Assembly (NCBI RefSeq): GCF_020405225.1
Contig: NZ_CP084472.1
Location: 1,178,001 to 1,242,000 of the forward strand
Source of the DNA: Natrinema sp. DC36
GTDB lineage: Archaea > Halobacteriota > Halobacteria > Halobacteriales > Natrialbaceae
Direction: 5' to 3'
Length of the DNA: 64,000 bases
In this document: positions 42,306 through 53,598 of the stretch, in pieces
Layout: the number at the start of each line of letters is the position of its first letter
How positions within the stretch are numbered: the first letter of the stretch is position 1
Translations under genes and position numbers: made by a program
The notes under the pieces: model-generated
What the model was told of the DNA's origin: nothing
Seen by the model: only the letters and a program-made list of their open reading frames with translations
Databases searched by the model: none

Positions 42306-43823
42306 ATGATGGCGGCGTTCATCGACCTCGTCACGCGATCGCTCCGCGAGGAGACGCGAATCGAGTTCGACCGGCGCGTCGACGAGCAGGCCGTCCGTCT
42401 CACCGACGCCCTTCGGGCGGGGCGACTCGACAACCCCAGCTTCGGGCTCGGCATCGAACTCGAGGCCTACGTCGTCGACGAGGAAAACCGCCTCGCTCGA
42501 GTGCCGGACTCCCTGTTCGAGAGCCGCTGTGAGAAGGAGCTCGGCCGACACAACGTCGAGCTCCACACCGATCCGAACTCGTTCGACGGCGACGGGATCG
42601 AAACGCAGGCGGCGACGCTCCGGCGGGACTATCGAGCCGTTCAGCGCGCCGCAGAGCGCGAAGGGCTCGAGATCGTCCTGGATGCGATGTGGACGATTCC
42701 GCCGCCGGACGGCAGTGACGACTACCTCACGGCCGTGCGCGAGAGCGAGGGGATGACGATAGCCGACAACATGACGCCGTCGCCGCGATACTGTGCGATC
42801 GACAACGACATTCTGGCGCGAGCCGACGGATCGGTCACCCTCTCGGTTCCGGGCGTCGAGCGTGCGTTTCCGTCGATCCTGTTCGAGTCGCTGGCGACCT
42901 CGATCCAGCCCCACATCCAGATTCCCGACGTCGAGGCGTTTCCGCCCTACTACAACACCGCGATCCGGACGCTCGGTCCGGTGCTCGCGCTCGCGACGAA
43001 CTCGCCGCTGCTGCCCCCGGAGCTGTACGAGATCGACGATCCGTCCCGCTTGCTCGAGGAAACGTCTCACGAACTTCGGATTCCGGTGTTCGAGCAATCC
43101 GTCAACCACGGATGGGAGAAGGTTCGCTTCCCGAACGGAATACAGCGGGCGGTCGACACCGTCGACCGGCTCGTCGCCGACCGGACGTGTGCGCCGTTTC
43201 TCCGCGAGTGGCTCGAAGACGGGGCTCGCGAGACCTTCGCGGACCAGTTCTGGGAACTCGATCACAAGCGGGGAACGTACTGGCGGTGGCTCCGCGCCGT
43301 CATCGGCGGGCAACCGGTCGAGCAGGGGGACCACTGGTCGGTTCGCATCGAATACCGACCGCTTCCCACGCAGCCGACCATCGCGGAGAACATCGGCTTC
43401 CAGGTCCTGGTTGCGGGGCTCGTCCACGGGCTGTGTACGGCCGACCATCCGCTCTCGAGCCTCGATCACGACATCGCCGAACGAAGCTTTTACGCCGCCG
43501 TCGAAGACGGGCTCGACGCCGAGATTGCATGGGTCACTGCGGACGGTGATCGAACGACCGATCTGACTGTAATCTACGACGAGCTCTTCGAGTTCGCTCG
43601 CCGCGGCCTCCGCGAGCAGGGAGTTTCGTCGGAAATCATCGAGGACTATGTCGGGCCGATCGAGGCGCGCTGGACCGATCGGACGACTCCAAGTCGATGG
43701 AAACTGGCCCGCGTCGCGGACTATCTCGACGCTGGCAAACGATTCGACGACGCCGTGCACGAAATGCAAGCCGACTACATCCGTCGAGCCGCGACCGACG
43801 AACCACTCGTCCAGTGGTCATGA
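42306..43823 (+). CDS. Second GCS2-type carboxylate-amine ligase-like protein
   Basis: 505 aa. The N-terminus has GLGIELEAYVVDEENRL and the body shows the fold's marks: VELHTDPNSFDGDGIET, CAIDNDILAR, ALATNSPLLPPELYEI, a long helical C-terminal half, and VRIEYRPLPTQPTIAENI. It is much longer than the gshA product (360 aa) and shares only the fold, so its substrate may not be cysteine. The start is one of two adjacent ATGs (42306, 42309). It may make another gamma-glutamyl or amide compound; context gives no hint. Confidence 0.75.
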   Translation: MMAAFIDLVTRSLREETRIEFDRRVDEQAVRLTDALRAGRLDNPSFGLGIELEAYVVDEENRLARVPDSLFESRCEKELGRHNVELHTDPNSFDGDGIETQAATLRRDYRAVQRAAEREGLEIVLDAMWTIPPPDGSDDYLTAVRESEGMTIADNMTPSPRYCAIDNDILARADGSVTLSVPGVERAFPSILFESLATSIQPHIQIPDVEAFPPYYNTAIRTLGPVLALATNSPLLPPELYEIDDPSRLLEETSHELRIPVFEQSVNHGWEKVRFPNGIQRAVDTVDRLVADRTCAPFLREWLEDGARETFADQFWELDHKRGTYWRWLRAVIGGQPVEQGDHWSVRIEYRPLPTQPTIAENIGFQVLVAGLVHGLCTADHPLSSLDHDIAERSFYAAVEDGLDAEIAWVTADGDRTTDLTVIYDELFEFARRGLREQGVSSEIIEDYVGPIEARWTDRTTPSRWKLARVADYLDAGKRFDDAVHEMQADYIRRAATDEPLVQWS

Positions 43824-43923
43824 ACTGGGAGACGACCAGCGCTTCGACCTGGCAAATTGCTTCGGTGCGTGCTGCAAGCGAACACGTCGCAACCGGGTGA
43901 CGTCTCACTCTCCCTCCGCCCTG

Positions 43924-44922
43924 TCACTCCCTCCCGTAGACGAGAACGGACCGCTCAGCCGCATCGTCCGCCGATTCGACCCGAACGGGAAACTCGTGAT
44001 CGTTCGCGATGACGGGCGTTTCGTACCCCGTCGAGAGGACCGTCCGCTCGCCGGCATCGAGCGACACCGAACGCCGTTCGACCAGTTCCGCGCTGGTACC
44101 GACGAGGAGTTCGAGGTCCTGCGTGCCGGCGGCCCCACCGGTGTTCTCGACCGTCACGCTCACCTCGAGGAACTCGCCGGAGTCGACGGGCGTGTTCGTC
44201 TCGAGCGGGCCGACTTCGAACGTCGCGTCACCGCTGTCGCTGTCATCGCTGCTGCTATCGTCGCCGCCGTCTGGATCGATTTCGCTGAGACACTCGCTGG
44301 CACGCGGGTTCTCGTGGGTCGCGGACACTCGCTGGTAGTCCGCCTTCCGTGTCGTCAGCGACGAGAGGACGGTGCCGGTACTGCCGTAGTTCGGTACCTC
44401 GACGGCGATCTCGTCGGAACCCGCGCGTACGTTCGACCCGTCCCCGATCTCGAAAACGACCGTTCCCGAGAACGGGGCGTCGACGTCCTCGCCGAAGGTG
44501 ACGCCGTCCTCGAGGATGGTGTCGCCATACAGGTCATCGTCGGCGTAGAATCCCGTGCTTGCGTAGGCGACGTCGCCGGCCTCGAACGTGCCGGTAACCG
44601 TTGCTCGAGAACAGGAGTCGAACGCCACCGTCCGTTCCGTCTCGCCGCTCGAGTCGTCGGTCTCCGTCTCGGAATCGTCGTCCGAACTCTCGTCTCCCGT
44701 TTCCGTCTCGCCGTCCGAACTATCGTTCTCCGCGCCGCTGTCAGCTGCCGAACCGTCGGCTCCTCCTTCGGTCCCGTTCGTTTCCGAGCCAGTCCCGGAA
44801 TCCAGACGGTCGGAGCCGTCGTTCGTTCCGTTCTCTCCGTCCGTTTCGTTGCCGTTCACGTTGAGACAACCCGTTAGTCCAACTCCGAGTCCCGCGGAGG
44901 CGATGAGTGTTCGGCGGTCCAT
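43924..44922 (-). CDS. Lipoprotein with CARDB-like domain
   Basis: 332 aa. MDRRTLIASAGLGVGLTGC gives a Tat-like start and lipobox (LTGC), followed by a long Glu/Asp/Ser/Thr-rich linker (about 20-110). A middle beta domain (AFDSCSRATVTGTFEAGDVAYASTGFYADDDLY...) and a C-terminal CARDB/Ig-like domain (SGEFLEVSVTVENTGGAAGTQDLELLVGTSAELVERRSVSLDAGERTVL) complete it. It is probably a cell-surface protein. ATG 44922 is chosen over a much longer frame with no signal. Confidence 0.78.
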   Translation of the reverse strand: MDRRTLIASAGLGVGLTGCLNVNGNETDGENGTNDGSDRLDSGTGSETNGTEGGADGSAADSGAENDSSDGETETGDESSDDDSETETDDSSGETERTVAFDSCSRATVTGTFEAGDVAYASTGFYADDDLYGDTILEDGVTFGEDVDAPFSGTVVFEIGDGSNVRAGSDEIAVEVPNYGSTGTVLSSLTTRKADYQRVSATHENPRASECLSEIDPDGGDDSSSDDSDSGDATFEVGPLETNTPVDSGEFLEVSVTVENTGGAAGTQDLELLVGTSAELVERRSVSLDAGERTVLSTGYETPVIANDHEFPVRVESADDAAERSVLVYGRE

Positions 44923-45132
44923 AACTGGACCAGTCCGCCCCGCACCATAAAATGTATGAAATATGTTATGTCCGATTACAGTCATCGATCCGGACGTGAT
45001 GGGGCGGATCGACATCGAGTCTGTTCGGCGCGAAAACCGTGGCCGAGTGGTCAGACGAATCGTTGTAACGGTTCCCCGACGCGACTGCGACCGTCCTGCG
45101 GGTGCGCCGAAACCGACTGACAGTAGTCCGTA

Positions 45133-46515
<1,383 letters not shown>

Positions 46516-46857
46516 CCCAGTGGCTGCGAGCGACGCCGTGCCGTCACCGTCGCGTCGGGTCCGTTCTGTGCTCGAGTACCGATTCGATGGGGTCCCACCG
46601 TCGACCCGACGGGACGGCGAACGTCGCTCGGCGGCGAGGACGAGACGGTAGTCCCGCCGCCGGTGATTACGACCATACAGTCAGTTGGCACACGAGTCAC
46701 AAAACCGTGGCGCTGGCGAGCGGCGAGAGCGCGCGATCCACAGCCCACTCGAGCGGTTTTCGGTAATCGCTCGACCGTCCCGACGCTGGCCAGCAGTCGG
46801 ATCCGTTCGCCGGTCGGGTCCCGGAGCCGATAACTACCCGGAACTCGAAAACGGCCC
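46516..46857. other. Intergenic region with divergent promoters
   Basis: About 340 bases between the CNNM-like gene and the divergent cinA-like gene. It should hold both promoters; the only TATA-like stretch I see for the + strand is GATAAC near 46829. No repeat or RNA gene is recognisable. Confidence 0.4.
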
Positions 46858-47619
46858 ATGAACGTCGCGATCGTCACCGTCGGCGACGAAATTCTCGCGG
46901 GGTCGACCACCAACACCAACGCGTCGTGGCTGGCCGAGCGAATCACCGACCGCGGCAGCAGCGTCGAGCGGATCCTGACGATTCCCGACGACCGCGAACT
47001 CATCGCAGAGTACGTCGACCGATGGAGCGACGCGTTCGACGCCGTGATCGTCACCGGCGGCATCGGCGGGACGCCCGACGACGTGACCGTCGAAGCCGTC
47101 GCCGACGGCCTCGAGCGGGAGTTCGTCGTCCACGGCGAGATCCGAGAGCGGCTGGTCGAGAAAGCGGCCGCGTTTCGGGATGAGAATCCCGAGATGGTCG
47201 AGGAGTACGACCTCCAGCTCGACATCGACGCTGCAGCGTCGATCCCCGAGGGCGCGACGCCGATCGTCGTCGACGAGGGGTGGGCTCCCGGCTGTATCGT
47301 CGAGAACGTCTACGTCCTCGCCGGCATCCCCGACGAGATGAAAGCCATGTTCGAATCGGTCGCCGACGAGTTCCAGGGTAATGCAGTGGCCCGCACAATC
47401 TACACGCCGGCACCCGAGGGATCGCTCCACGAGGCCCTCGAGGGCGTCACCGAGCGGTTCGACGTCGCGGTCGGGAGCTATCCGCGAAGCGAAAACCGGC
47501 CCGGCCGGATCCGCGTCTCGAGTACCGACCTCGAGACGGTCGAGGCGGCGATCGGGTGGCTTCGGGAACACGTCGAGACGACCGAGCCGCCGTCCTCGAG
47601 CGAAGGGACGGCGGAGTAG
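46858..47619 (+). CDS. Molybdopterin-binding/CinA-type protein
   Basis: 253 aa. MNVAIVTVGDEILAGSTTNTNASWLAERITDRG...VIVTGGIGGTPDDVTVEAVADGLERE matches the MoCF/CinA N-terminal domain (COG1058). The C-terminal amidase part of bacterial CinA is absent. The family covers pyrophosphatases acting on FAD or ADP-ribose, and molybdenum cofactor enzymes; the haloarchaeal form has no proven role. Confidence 0.82.
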   Translation: MNVAIVTVGDEILAGSTTNTNASWLAERITDRGSSVERILTIPDDRELIAEYVDRWSDAFDAVIVTGGIGGTPDDVTVEAVADGLEREFVVHGEIRERLVEKAAAFRDENPEMVEEYDLQLDIDAAASIPEGATPIVVDEGWAPGCIVENVYVLAGIPDEMKAMFESVADEFQGNAVARTIYTPAPEGSLHEALEGVTERFDVAVGSYPRSENRPGRIRVSSTDLETVEAAIGWLREHVETTEPPSSSEGTAE

Positions 47620-47656
47620 CCGCCTCGAGCGAGGTCTCGGATCGCGATTCGTCGTC

Positions 47657-48301
47657 TCAGTCCGACCGCCGATCTTCGACGACCCGAACGAGAACGGCGG
47701 TCAGTCCGGCGACGGTGAGGACGAACCGCTCGCCGGTCGCCGCGATGGGGAAGATTCGCTCGACGCCCGTCGCCGGCTCGTCGCGGGTCGGATCGAATCC
47801 CGTCCTGTAGTGGGTGTTTTCGGTCGTCCCGCGGGCCGTCGACTCGGCGACCGCACTGCCCTCGAGTTCGACGAACGTCTGGACGAGTCCGCGCTGGTCG
47901 GTGATGAGCAGCGATCCCGAGAGGTCGTAAAATCGGTCGTGGACCGGCCAGAAGAGGTTGACGCCGTTGAAGAAGGCGTCGAACAGGACGTGCGCGAACA
48001 GTAACGCGGCCAGCGTCGTCCACGCGACGCGGTGGCCGCACGTCCCCCACCGGTCCCGGACGGCCGATTCCTCGCGGAGCGTGCCGTCCCACAGCAACAG
48101 GGCGGCGGGGACGAGAACGATCCAGACGTTGTGCAACGCCGCGCGATGGGTTCCGGGGGCGACGATGCCGATCAGCGTATCGAGATCGAGGAGGGCACTA
48201 CACCCCATCACGAACAGGATCACTCGAGTGTCGAACTCGTCGCCGAGCAAGGCGACACCGAGCAATCCCGCGAACGCGACGTGGACGACGGTCGATGGCA
48301 T
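47657..48301 (-). CDS. YdjM/DUF457-type membrane hydrolase
   Basis: 214 aa with four or five transmembrane helices: MPSTVVHVAFAGLLGVALLGDEFD, CSALLDLDTLIGIV, HRAALHNVWIVLVPAALLLW, AALLFAHVLFDAFFNGVNLFWP. The conserved His and Asp residues (STVVHVAF, DLDTLIG, HRAALHN, HVLFD) would bind metal. A paralog-like family member lies at 10262-10753. The C-terminal third is a soluble beta-rich segment. Substrate unknown. Confidence 0.78.
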   Translation of the reverse strand: MPSTVVHVAFAGLLGVALLGDEFDTRVILFVMGCSALLDLDTLIGIVAPGTHRAALHNVWIVLVPAALLLWDGTLREESAVRDRWGTCGHRVAWTTLAALLFAHVLFDAFFNGVNLFWPVHDRFYDLSGSLLITDQRGLVQTFVELEGSAVAESTARGTTENTHYRTGFDPTRDEPATGVERIFPIAATGERFVLTVAGLTAVLVRVVEDRRSD

Positions 48302-48492
48302 ATCCCGGCGACTCGAACCGCGGGGGCTTGACTGTTGGGGCGCTCGAGCCGCTATCGTCGTCGGCCGATTGCTGCTATCGCTCGCCGGTCCAGCTGATCG
48401 ATCGGCGACGCGGGCACTCCTTGCCGACTCCGCTGGCCGAGCGATCGACCCGTCTCCGGTAGCTACTTGGATCGACCGCGTGACCGTCGCAT

Positions 48493-49203
48493 ATGAGCGG
48501 ACGCGGACCGAAACGGGAACTCGCGGAGAAAATCGCCGGGGAGATCACGTTGAGCGAGGATCCCGGGGCCACGCTACGGAAGTGGCGCACCGACTTCAGC
48601 GTCTCACAGACAGATCTCGCGGCCGAACTCGACGTCTCGTCGTCGGTCATCTCCGACTACGAGAGCGGCCGCCGGGAGAGTCCCGGCATCGGCGTCGTCG
48701 GCCGACTCGTCGAGGGATTGCTCGAGATCGACGAGCAACGCGGCGGCGAGCGTATCAGACAGTACGGTCGGGTCCTCTCAGCGGGCTTCGACAGCGATAT
48801 CGTCTACGACCTCCGGGAGTACGCCACCTCGCTTCCCCTCACGCGGCTGTACGACGACCTCGAGGCGACCGAAGTGGCCTCGAGCGGCACCGATCAGGTC
48901 AGCGGCCACACGGTCATCGACAGCATCGAGGCCATCACCCGCCTCTCGAGCGAGGAGTTCTTTCGGCTCTACGGGCAGAGCACGAGCCGCGTGCTCGTGT
49001 TCACCAACGTCACGCGCGGGGAGGGCGTCGGCATCGCCCTCCGGATGATCAACCCGACGCCGAACGCCGTGATCCTCCACGGACTCGAGGAGGAGGACCT
49101 CTGGGACCACGCGCGGGAACTCGCGCGAATCGACGGCTACTCGCTGGCCGTCACGTCGGCGCCGCTCGACGACGTGCTCGAGCACCTCGTGACGCTCGAA
49201 TAG
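48493..49203 (+). CDS. XRE-family transcriptional regulator
   Basis: 236 aa. The Cro/CI helix-turn-helix is at about 30-75 (GATLRKWRTDFSVSQTDLAAELDVSSSVISDYESGRRESPGIGVVGRLV). The C-terminal domain (about 100-236: VSGHTVIDSIEAITRLSSEEFFRLYG, TSRVLVFTNVTRGEGVGIALRMI, HARELARIDGYSLAVTSAPLDD) is a conserved haloarchaeal ligand-binding or dimer domain. Target unknown; it stands alone upstream of the convergent gcv genes. Confidence 0.82.
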   Translation: MSGRGPKRELAEKIAGEITLSEDPGATLRKWRTDFSVSQTDLAAELDVSSSVISDYESGRRESPGIGVVGRLVEGLLEIDEQRGGERIRQYGRVLSAGFDSDIVYDLREYATSLPLTRLYDDLEATEVASSGTDQVSGHTVIDSIEAITRLSSEEFFRLYGQSTSRVLVFTNVTRGEGVGIALRMINPTPNAVILHGLEEEDLWDHARELARIDGYSLAVTSAPLDDVLEHLVTLE

Positions 49204-49315
49204 CACCCCTATTCCGTCGTGTGAGCGACTGCTCAGTCGACGATTTCGGGGCGGTCGTCTGGTGTTCTCGAAAGATTGGATAGTCGCTAAAACGGATCCG
49301 TTATCGAAGCTTCGT

Positions 49316-49699
49316 TCAGGCGATCTGATTCTCGTATTCGTCAGCGGCGAGGAGGGCCCCGAGTTCGTCGGGATCGTCGGCCTCGATCTCGAGCATCCAG
49401 CCCTCGCCGAAGGGGTCCTCGTTGACGAGTTCGGGGGCGTCGAACAGCTCGTCGTTGATCGCGACGACTTCGCCGCCGACGGGCGCGTAGAGGTCTGAGA
49501 CCGCTTTGATCGATTCGACGACGCCGAACTCGCTCCCCTGCTCGAGCTCGTCGCCCTCGTCTGGGAGTTCGACGAAGACCACGTCGCCGAGTTCGTCCTG
49601 TGCGAAGTCGGAGATGCCCACGCGGACGACGCCGTCGGTCTCGAGCGCCCACTCGTGCGATTCCAGGTACCGTCTATCGTCGGGAACGTCGAAGCTCAT
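49316..49699 (-). CDS. gcvH: Glycine cleavage system H protein
   Basis: 127 aa. It carries the lipoyl arm that shuttles aminomethyl groups between the P, T and L proteins. The lipoylation site is Lys65 in [37 protein letters not shown] and [10 protein letters not shown] are conserved. It overlaps the gcvT stop (TAATG), so gcvT-gcvH form one unit. Confidence 0.95.
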   Translation of the reverse strand: MSFDVPDDRRYLESHEWALETDGVVRVGISDFAQDELGDVVFVELPDEGDELEQGSEFGVVESIKAVSDLYAPVGGEVVAINDELFDAPELVNEDPFGEGWMLEIEADDPDELGALLAADEYENQIA

Positions 49700-50796
49700 T
49701 ATACTGTGTCGATGAAGGGTGTGGTTTCAACTCTTGCTTTCTTCGATTGGCCGCGGACGACCACCTGCAGCGTCGTCCCCGGTTCGGCGTACTCGACCGG
49801 CACGTAGCCGAGGCCGATCGGCCGCTCGAGGGTCGGACTCATCGTCCCGCTGGTGACGGTCCCGATGACGCGACTCTCCGTCGTGGTGATGTCGTAGCCG
49901 TGGCGAGGAACGCCGCGATCGATCAACTGGAAGCCGACGAGTCGCTCCTCGACGCCCGCCGCCTCGATCTCCGCCAGGGCGTCTCGGCCGACGAAATCGG
50001 TCTCGAGGGCGACGGTAAAGCCGATGCCGGCCTCGTACGGCGTCCGCGGATCGGTGTCCGCGTCGAATTCCTGGCCGGCGAGGAGAAAGCCGGCCTCGAT
50101 ACGGAGCGTGTCGCGCGCGCCGAGCCCGCAGGGTTGGCAGTCCAGCGCCGTCCAGATCTCCTCTGCCGCCGCCCAGGGGACGATCACCTCGAACCCGTCC
50201 TCGCCGGTGTAGCCCGTCCGGGCGGTCCAGCAGTCGATCCCGGCGATCGTCGCGTACCGGGCTTCGAACCGCTCGAGGTCGCTCACGGACTCCTCGGTGA
50301 CGCCCTCGACCAGATCGACGGCGTCCGGGCCCTGTACGGCGAACATCGCGTACTCGTCGGTCCGGTTGTCGACGGTCGCCTCGAGGTCCCACTCGTTGCG
50401 GTAGCTACGCCACCGTTCGTGGGTCGTCTCGTCGGTGCCGGCGTTGGGGACGAACAGGTACGTCGCCTGCCCGCCCTCATCGGGGAGTCGATAGACGACG
50501 GTGTCGTCGATGATGATCCCGTCCTCGTCGGTGATCGCGGCGTACTGGGAGTCGCCGACCGCGAGTCGGGAGACGTCGTTCGACGTCAGGCGTCGCATCA
50601 ACTCCGTCGCGTCCGGACCGGTGACGTGGATCTGGCCCATGTGCGAGACGTCGAAGACCCCGACGTCTTCCCGAACGGCGGCGTGCTCGGTCCGAATCGA
50701 ATCGAACTCGACCGGCATATCCCAGCCGCCAAACTCCGTGAACTTCGCTCCGCGCTCGTCGTGTAACCCACGTAACGGCGGCGTCTGAAGCGGCAT
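49699..50796 (-). CDS. gcvT: Glycine cleavage aminomethyltransferase (T protein)
   Basis: 365 aa. It transfers the methylene group from the H protein to tetrahydrofolate. Motifs: [92 protein letters not shown] 50796 ([17 protein letters not shown]) is the family's start; the longer frame runs into the upstream intergenic DNA. gcvPA lies 12.5 kb away at 63255. Confidence 0.95.
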   Translation of the reverse strand: MPLQTPPLRGLHDERGAKFTEFGGWDMPVEFDSIRTEHAAVREDVGVFDVSHMGQIHVTGPDATELMRRLTSNDVSRLAVGDSQYAAITDEDGIIIDDTVVYRLPDEGGQATYLFVPNAGTDETTHERWRSYRNEWDLEATVDNRTDEYAMFAVQGPDAVDLVEGVTEESVSDLERFEARYATIAGIDCWTARTGYTGEDGFEVIVPWAAAEEIWTALDCQPCGLGARDTLRIEAGFLLAGQEFDADTDPRTPYEAGIGFTVALETDFVGRDALAEIEAAGVEERLVGFQLIDRGVPRHGYDITTTESRVIGTVTSGTMSPTLERPIGLGYVPVEYAEPGTTLQVVVRGQSKKARVETTPFIDTV

Positions 50797-51095
50797 ACTC
50801 GGAATATCTGCCGCGGAGTAGTAATGTCTTTTCGTCGGTCGGACTCGCTGGCGATACCGGTATCGTAGCCACTGACAGTTACTGCACAGCTGATCGCATG
50901 ACGTCCGCGTGATCTTCGCGCAAATCGTTTCAGCGTCCACTTTCGGTACCAAACGTCCGGTTTGCGAACGCGGGTCACCGCTCGTCGAGGCCGGTCACCC
51001 ACCTCGTTTTCGTAACCGTTTGTCGTTACAACAGCACGGACTATCGTCTCCGGTTGCCGAAGGTATATGCCTAAAACTAACGTAGATATCGCCGT
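50797..51095. other. Divergent promoter region of gcvT and ALDH gene
   Basis: About 300 bases between two divergent starts. On the + strand GGTATATGCC and CCTAAAAC (about 51060-51078) lie within 40 bases of the ALDH ATG (51096). On the minus strand ACTACTCCGC precedes gcvT. No gene is visible. Confidence 0.4.
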
Positions 51096-52577
51096 ATGAG
51101 TTCTCCGAAACTCGAGCCACGGGCCGATTGGAACCAACTGTACATCGACGGCGAGTGGCGTGACGCCACCGGCGGCGAGACGATTCCCGTGGAGAACCCG
51201 GCAAAACAGGAAGTGTTTACGGAAGTACCGGCGGGAACCGAAGACGACGTCGACGCCGCCTACGAGGCGGCCGAGGCCGCCCAGTCCGACTGGGCGGCGA
51301 CCCCTCGAGAGGAGCGCAACGAGATCGTCCAGAACCTGCTGGACGAACTCAACGCGCGCTTCGAGGAGATCGCCGGCCTACTCGCGACGGAGGCCGGCAC
51401 CCCGGGCTACCGCGCGATGGGCGAGTTCGCGACCGCGACCGGCGACGTGGAGATGGCGCTGGAGCTCGAGCCGCCAGCGGAGGAGGTCCGGCCGTCCTCG
51501 TCGATCGAGGACAAGGACAATCACATCGTCCACGAACCCGTCGGCGTCGTCGGTATCATCTCGCCGTGGAACTTCCCGCTGCACCTCTCGCTTCGGGCCC
51601 TCGCACCCGCGATCGCGCTGGGTAACACCGTCGTCCTGAAGCCGGCGACGGACACCCCGATTACCGGCGGGCTGCTCATCGCGAAGCTCTGCGAGGCCGC
51701 CGGCGTTCCCGACGGCGTCGTCAACGTCGTCACCGGCCGCGGCTCGGCGATCGGCGATCGGATGACCGGCCACCCGACGCCGCGCGTCATCTCCTTTACC
51801 GGCTCGACGGCCGTCGGCAAAGGCGTCGCCGAAAACGCCGGCGAGAGCCTCGCGCTGCCCGCCCTCGAGCTCGGCGGTAACGCGCCGTTCGTCGTCACCG
51901 ACGAGGCCGACCTCGAGCGGGCCGCACGCGCCGGCGCGTTCGGCTCGTTCTTCCATCAGGGACAGGTCTGTATCTCGATCAACCGCCACCTCGTTCACGA
52001 GTCGCTGTACGACGAGTACGTCGACCTGCTCGCCGACCACGCGGAGTCGCTCGTGATCGGTGATCCCTCCGAGAACGAAGACGTGACGTTCGGCCCGGTC
52101 CAGAACGAGACCCAGCGCGACGAGCTGGTCGAGTTCATCGACGGGACGCTCGAGGCGGGTGCCACCCTCGAGACGGGCGGCGAGGCCGACGGCCTGTTCG
52201 TCGAGCCGACCGTCCTCTCGGACTGTACGAACGACATGCCGACGGCGTGCAACGAGCACTTCGGTCCCGTCGCACCCGTGATTCCGTTCTCGGACGACGA
52301 GGAGGCCATCGAACTGGCCAACGACACCGAGTACGGCCTCTCGGCCTCGGTCTTCTGCGAGGACGTGGATCGCGCCCGCGATCTCGCCGATCGAATCGAG
52401 GCGGGCATGGTCCACATCAACGATCAGCCGATCAACGAGGACCACAACGCCCCCTTCGGCGGAGTCAAGCAATCGGGTCTCGGCCGGTACCACGGCGAGT
52501 GGATCGTCCGGGAACTCACCGAGCCGAAGTGGATCTCGGTCCAGGGCGAGGAACGGGACTACTTCGTCTTCGAGTGA
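51096..52577 (+). CDS. Aldehyde dehydrogenase (NAD(P)-dependent)
   Basis: 493 aa. It oxidises an aldehyde to its acid. The fold is complete: IISPWNFPLHLSLRALAPAIALGNTVVLKPA (cofactor entry), FTGSTAVGKGVAENAG, the general base Glu in LPALELGGNAPFVV, the catalytic Cys in FHQGQVCISINRHLVHE, and NEHFGPVAPVIPF and PFGGVKQSGLGRYHG at the end. Substrate is not deducible; benzaldehyde- or succinate semialdehyde-type enzymes are all possible. Neighbours do not indicate a pathway. Confidence 0.9.
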   Translation: MSSPKLEPRADWNQLYIDGEWRDATGGETIPVENPAKQEVFTEVPAGTEDDVDAAYEAAEAAQSDWAATPREERNEIVQNLLDELNARFEEIAGLLATEAGTPGYRAMGEFATATGDVEMALELEPPAEEVRPSSSIEDKDNHIVHEPVGVVGIISPWNFPLHLSLRALAPAIALGNTVVLKPATDTPITGGLLIAKLCEAAGVPDGVVNVVTGRGSAIGDRMTGHPTPRVISFTGSTAVGKGVAENAGESLALPALELGGNAPFVVTDEADLERAARAGAFGSFFHQGQVCISINRHLVHESLYDEYVDLLADHAESLVIGDPSENEDVTFGPVQNETQRDELVEFIDGTLEAGATLETGGEADGLFVEPTVLSDCTNDMPTACNEHFGPVAPVIPFSDDEEAIELANDTEYGLSASVFCEDVDRARDLADRIEAGMVHINDQPINEDHNAPFGGVKQSGLGRYHGEWIVRELTEPKWISVQGEERDYFVFE

Positions 52578-52803
52578 TCGAACGATAGCGAGCGGTGCAA
52601 GGCCGAACAGAGTGAGGCCTCGAAAGCGAACGGTGACCAACGGGAACCGTGAGGAGTGATTGAATCGGCTGGGGAGGATGTAGTCCTCACCGGTAACGCG
52701 ATAGCAGAACGCTTCGTTCCCATCCCCTTTCCGTCAGAGATTCCGTTCGAAGATCCACACGGCGTTTCGTCACATCTATCTCACGGCCGCGGAAAACACG
52801 GGT

Positions 52804-53274
52804 ATGTTCGACCGCGTTCGCGCCCGATTCGCCCGTTCCGGCGACCGACAGCCCCCTACCGAGCCGTCGGTGGGCCTCTTCGTCGACGGGCCGAACGTCT
52901 TCCGCGACGAGTTCGACGTCGATCTCGACGACCTGCGGGACGCGGCCCGCGAACTCGGCCGCGTCGGCGTCATCCGACTCTATCTCGACGAGCACGCTAC
53001 TCCTGGCCTCATTCAGGCCGCCGAAGCCCGCGGCTTCGAAGTGATCGTCACCAGCGGCGACGTCGACGTCAAACTCGCCGTCGACGCGACCGCGCTCGCG
53101 GGCGACGGCACCATCGATCGGCTCGCCATCGCCTCGAGAGATACCGACTTCAAACCCGTCCTCGAGTACGCGGGCACCGTCGGCGTAGAGACGATCGCGA
53201 TCGCGCCGGGGACGCACGGCCGCTCCGACGCGCTTCGGAACGCGGCCGACGAAGCGGTCACGCTCGAGCCGTGA
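52804..53274 (+). CDS. NYN-domain protein (TIGR00288-like)
   Basis: 156 aa. A PIN-like NYN fold: PSVGLFVDGPNVFRDEFDVDLDDLRDAARELG, LYLDEHATPGLIQAAEARGFEVIVTSGDVDVKLAVDATALAGDG, IDRLAIASRDTDFKPVLEYAGTVGVETIAIAPG. The conserved aspartates could hold metal in an RNase site. Archaeal members are of unknown role, possibly RNA processing. It is followed by the convergent TRAM-like protein gene at 53326. Confidence 0.85.
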   Translation: MFDRVRARFARSGDRQPPTEPSVGLFVDGPNVFRDEFDVDLDDLRDAARELGRVGVIRLYLDEHATPGLIQAAEARGFEVIVTSGDVDVKLAVDATALAGDGTIDRLAIASRDTDFKPVLEYAGTVGVETIAIAPGTHGRSDALRNAADEAVTLEP

Positions 53275-53325
53275 GACGACTCTCGAATCGCTGAAAACGA
53301 AGTCTCCCGCGGATTTTGCGATGAG

Positions 53326-53598
53326 CTACCCGTCGTAGGAGCTCTCGCCGACGACCTCGACGAACTCGCCGCGACCGCTCGCGGCAGCCTCGTCGAACTC
53401 CGTGACGCGGACCCGCACTTGCTTCTCGACGCAGTCCGGCCCGGCACCCTCGACGATCAGTTCGGTGTCGCCGATGTAGGCGCGGCCCGACGTGCCGTTC
53501 GACTCCGCGATGAAGACATCGATTTCGCTTCCCTGCTCGAGGGCGGGCCGCGACGTGCGGAACCGCCAGCCTTTGAAGTACTTTCCGAGGAGGCTCAT
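53326..53598 (-). CDS. TRAM-like small protein
   Basis: 90 aa. After a short basic start (MSLLGKYFKGWRFRTSRP) it has a beta-barrel TRAM-like pattern: GSEIDVFIAESNGTSGRAYIGDTELIVEGAGPDCVEKQVRVRVTEFDEAAASGRGEFVEVV. TRAM domains bind RNA. Its ATG at 53598 overlaps the stop of the NhaC gene, so it is co-transcribed with the antiporter. It is also convergent with a NYN protein, though not in an operon with it. Confidence 0.72.
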   Translation of the reverse strand: MSLLGKYFKGWRFRTSRPALEQGSEIDVFIAESNGTSGRAYIGDTELIVEGAGPDCVEKQVRVRVTEFDEAAASGRGEFVEVVGESSYDG

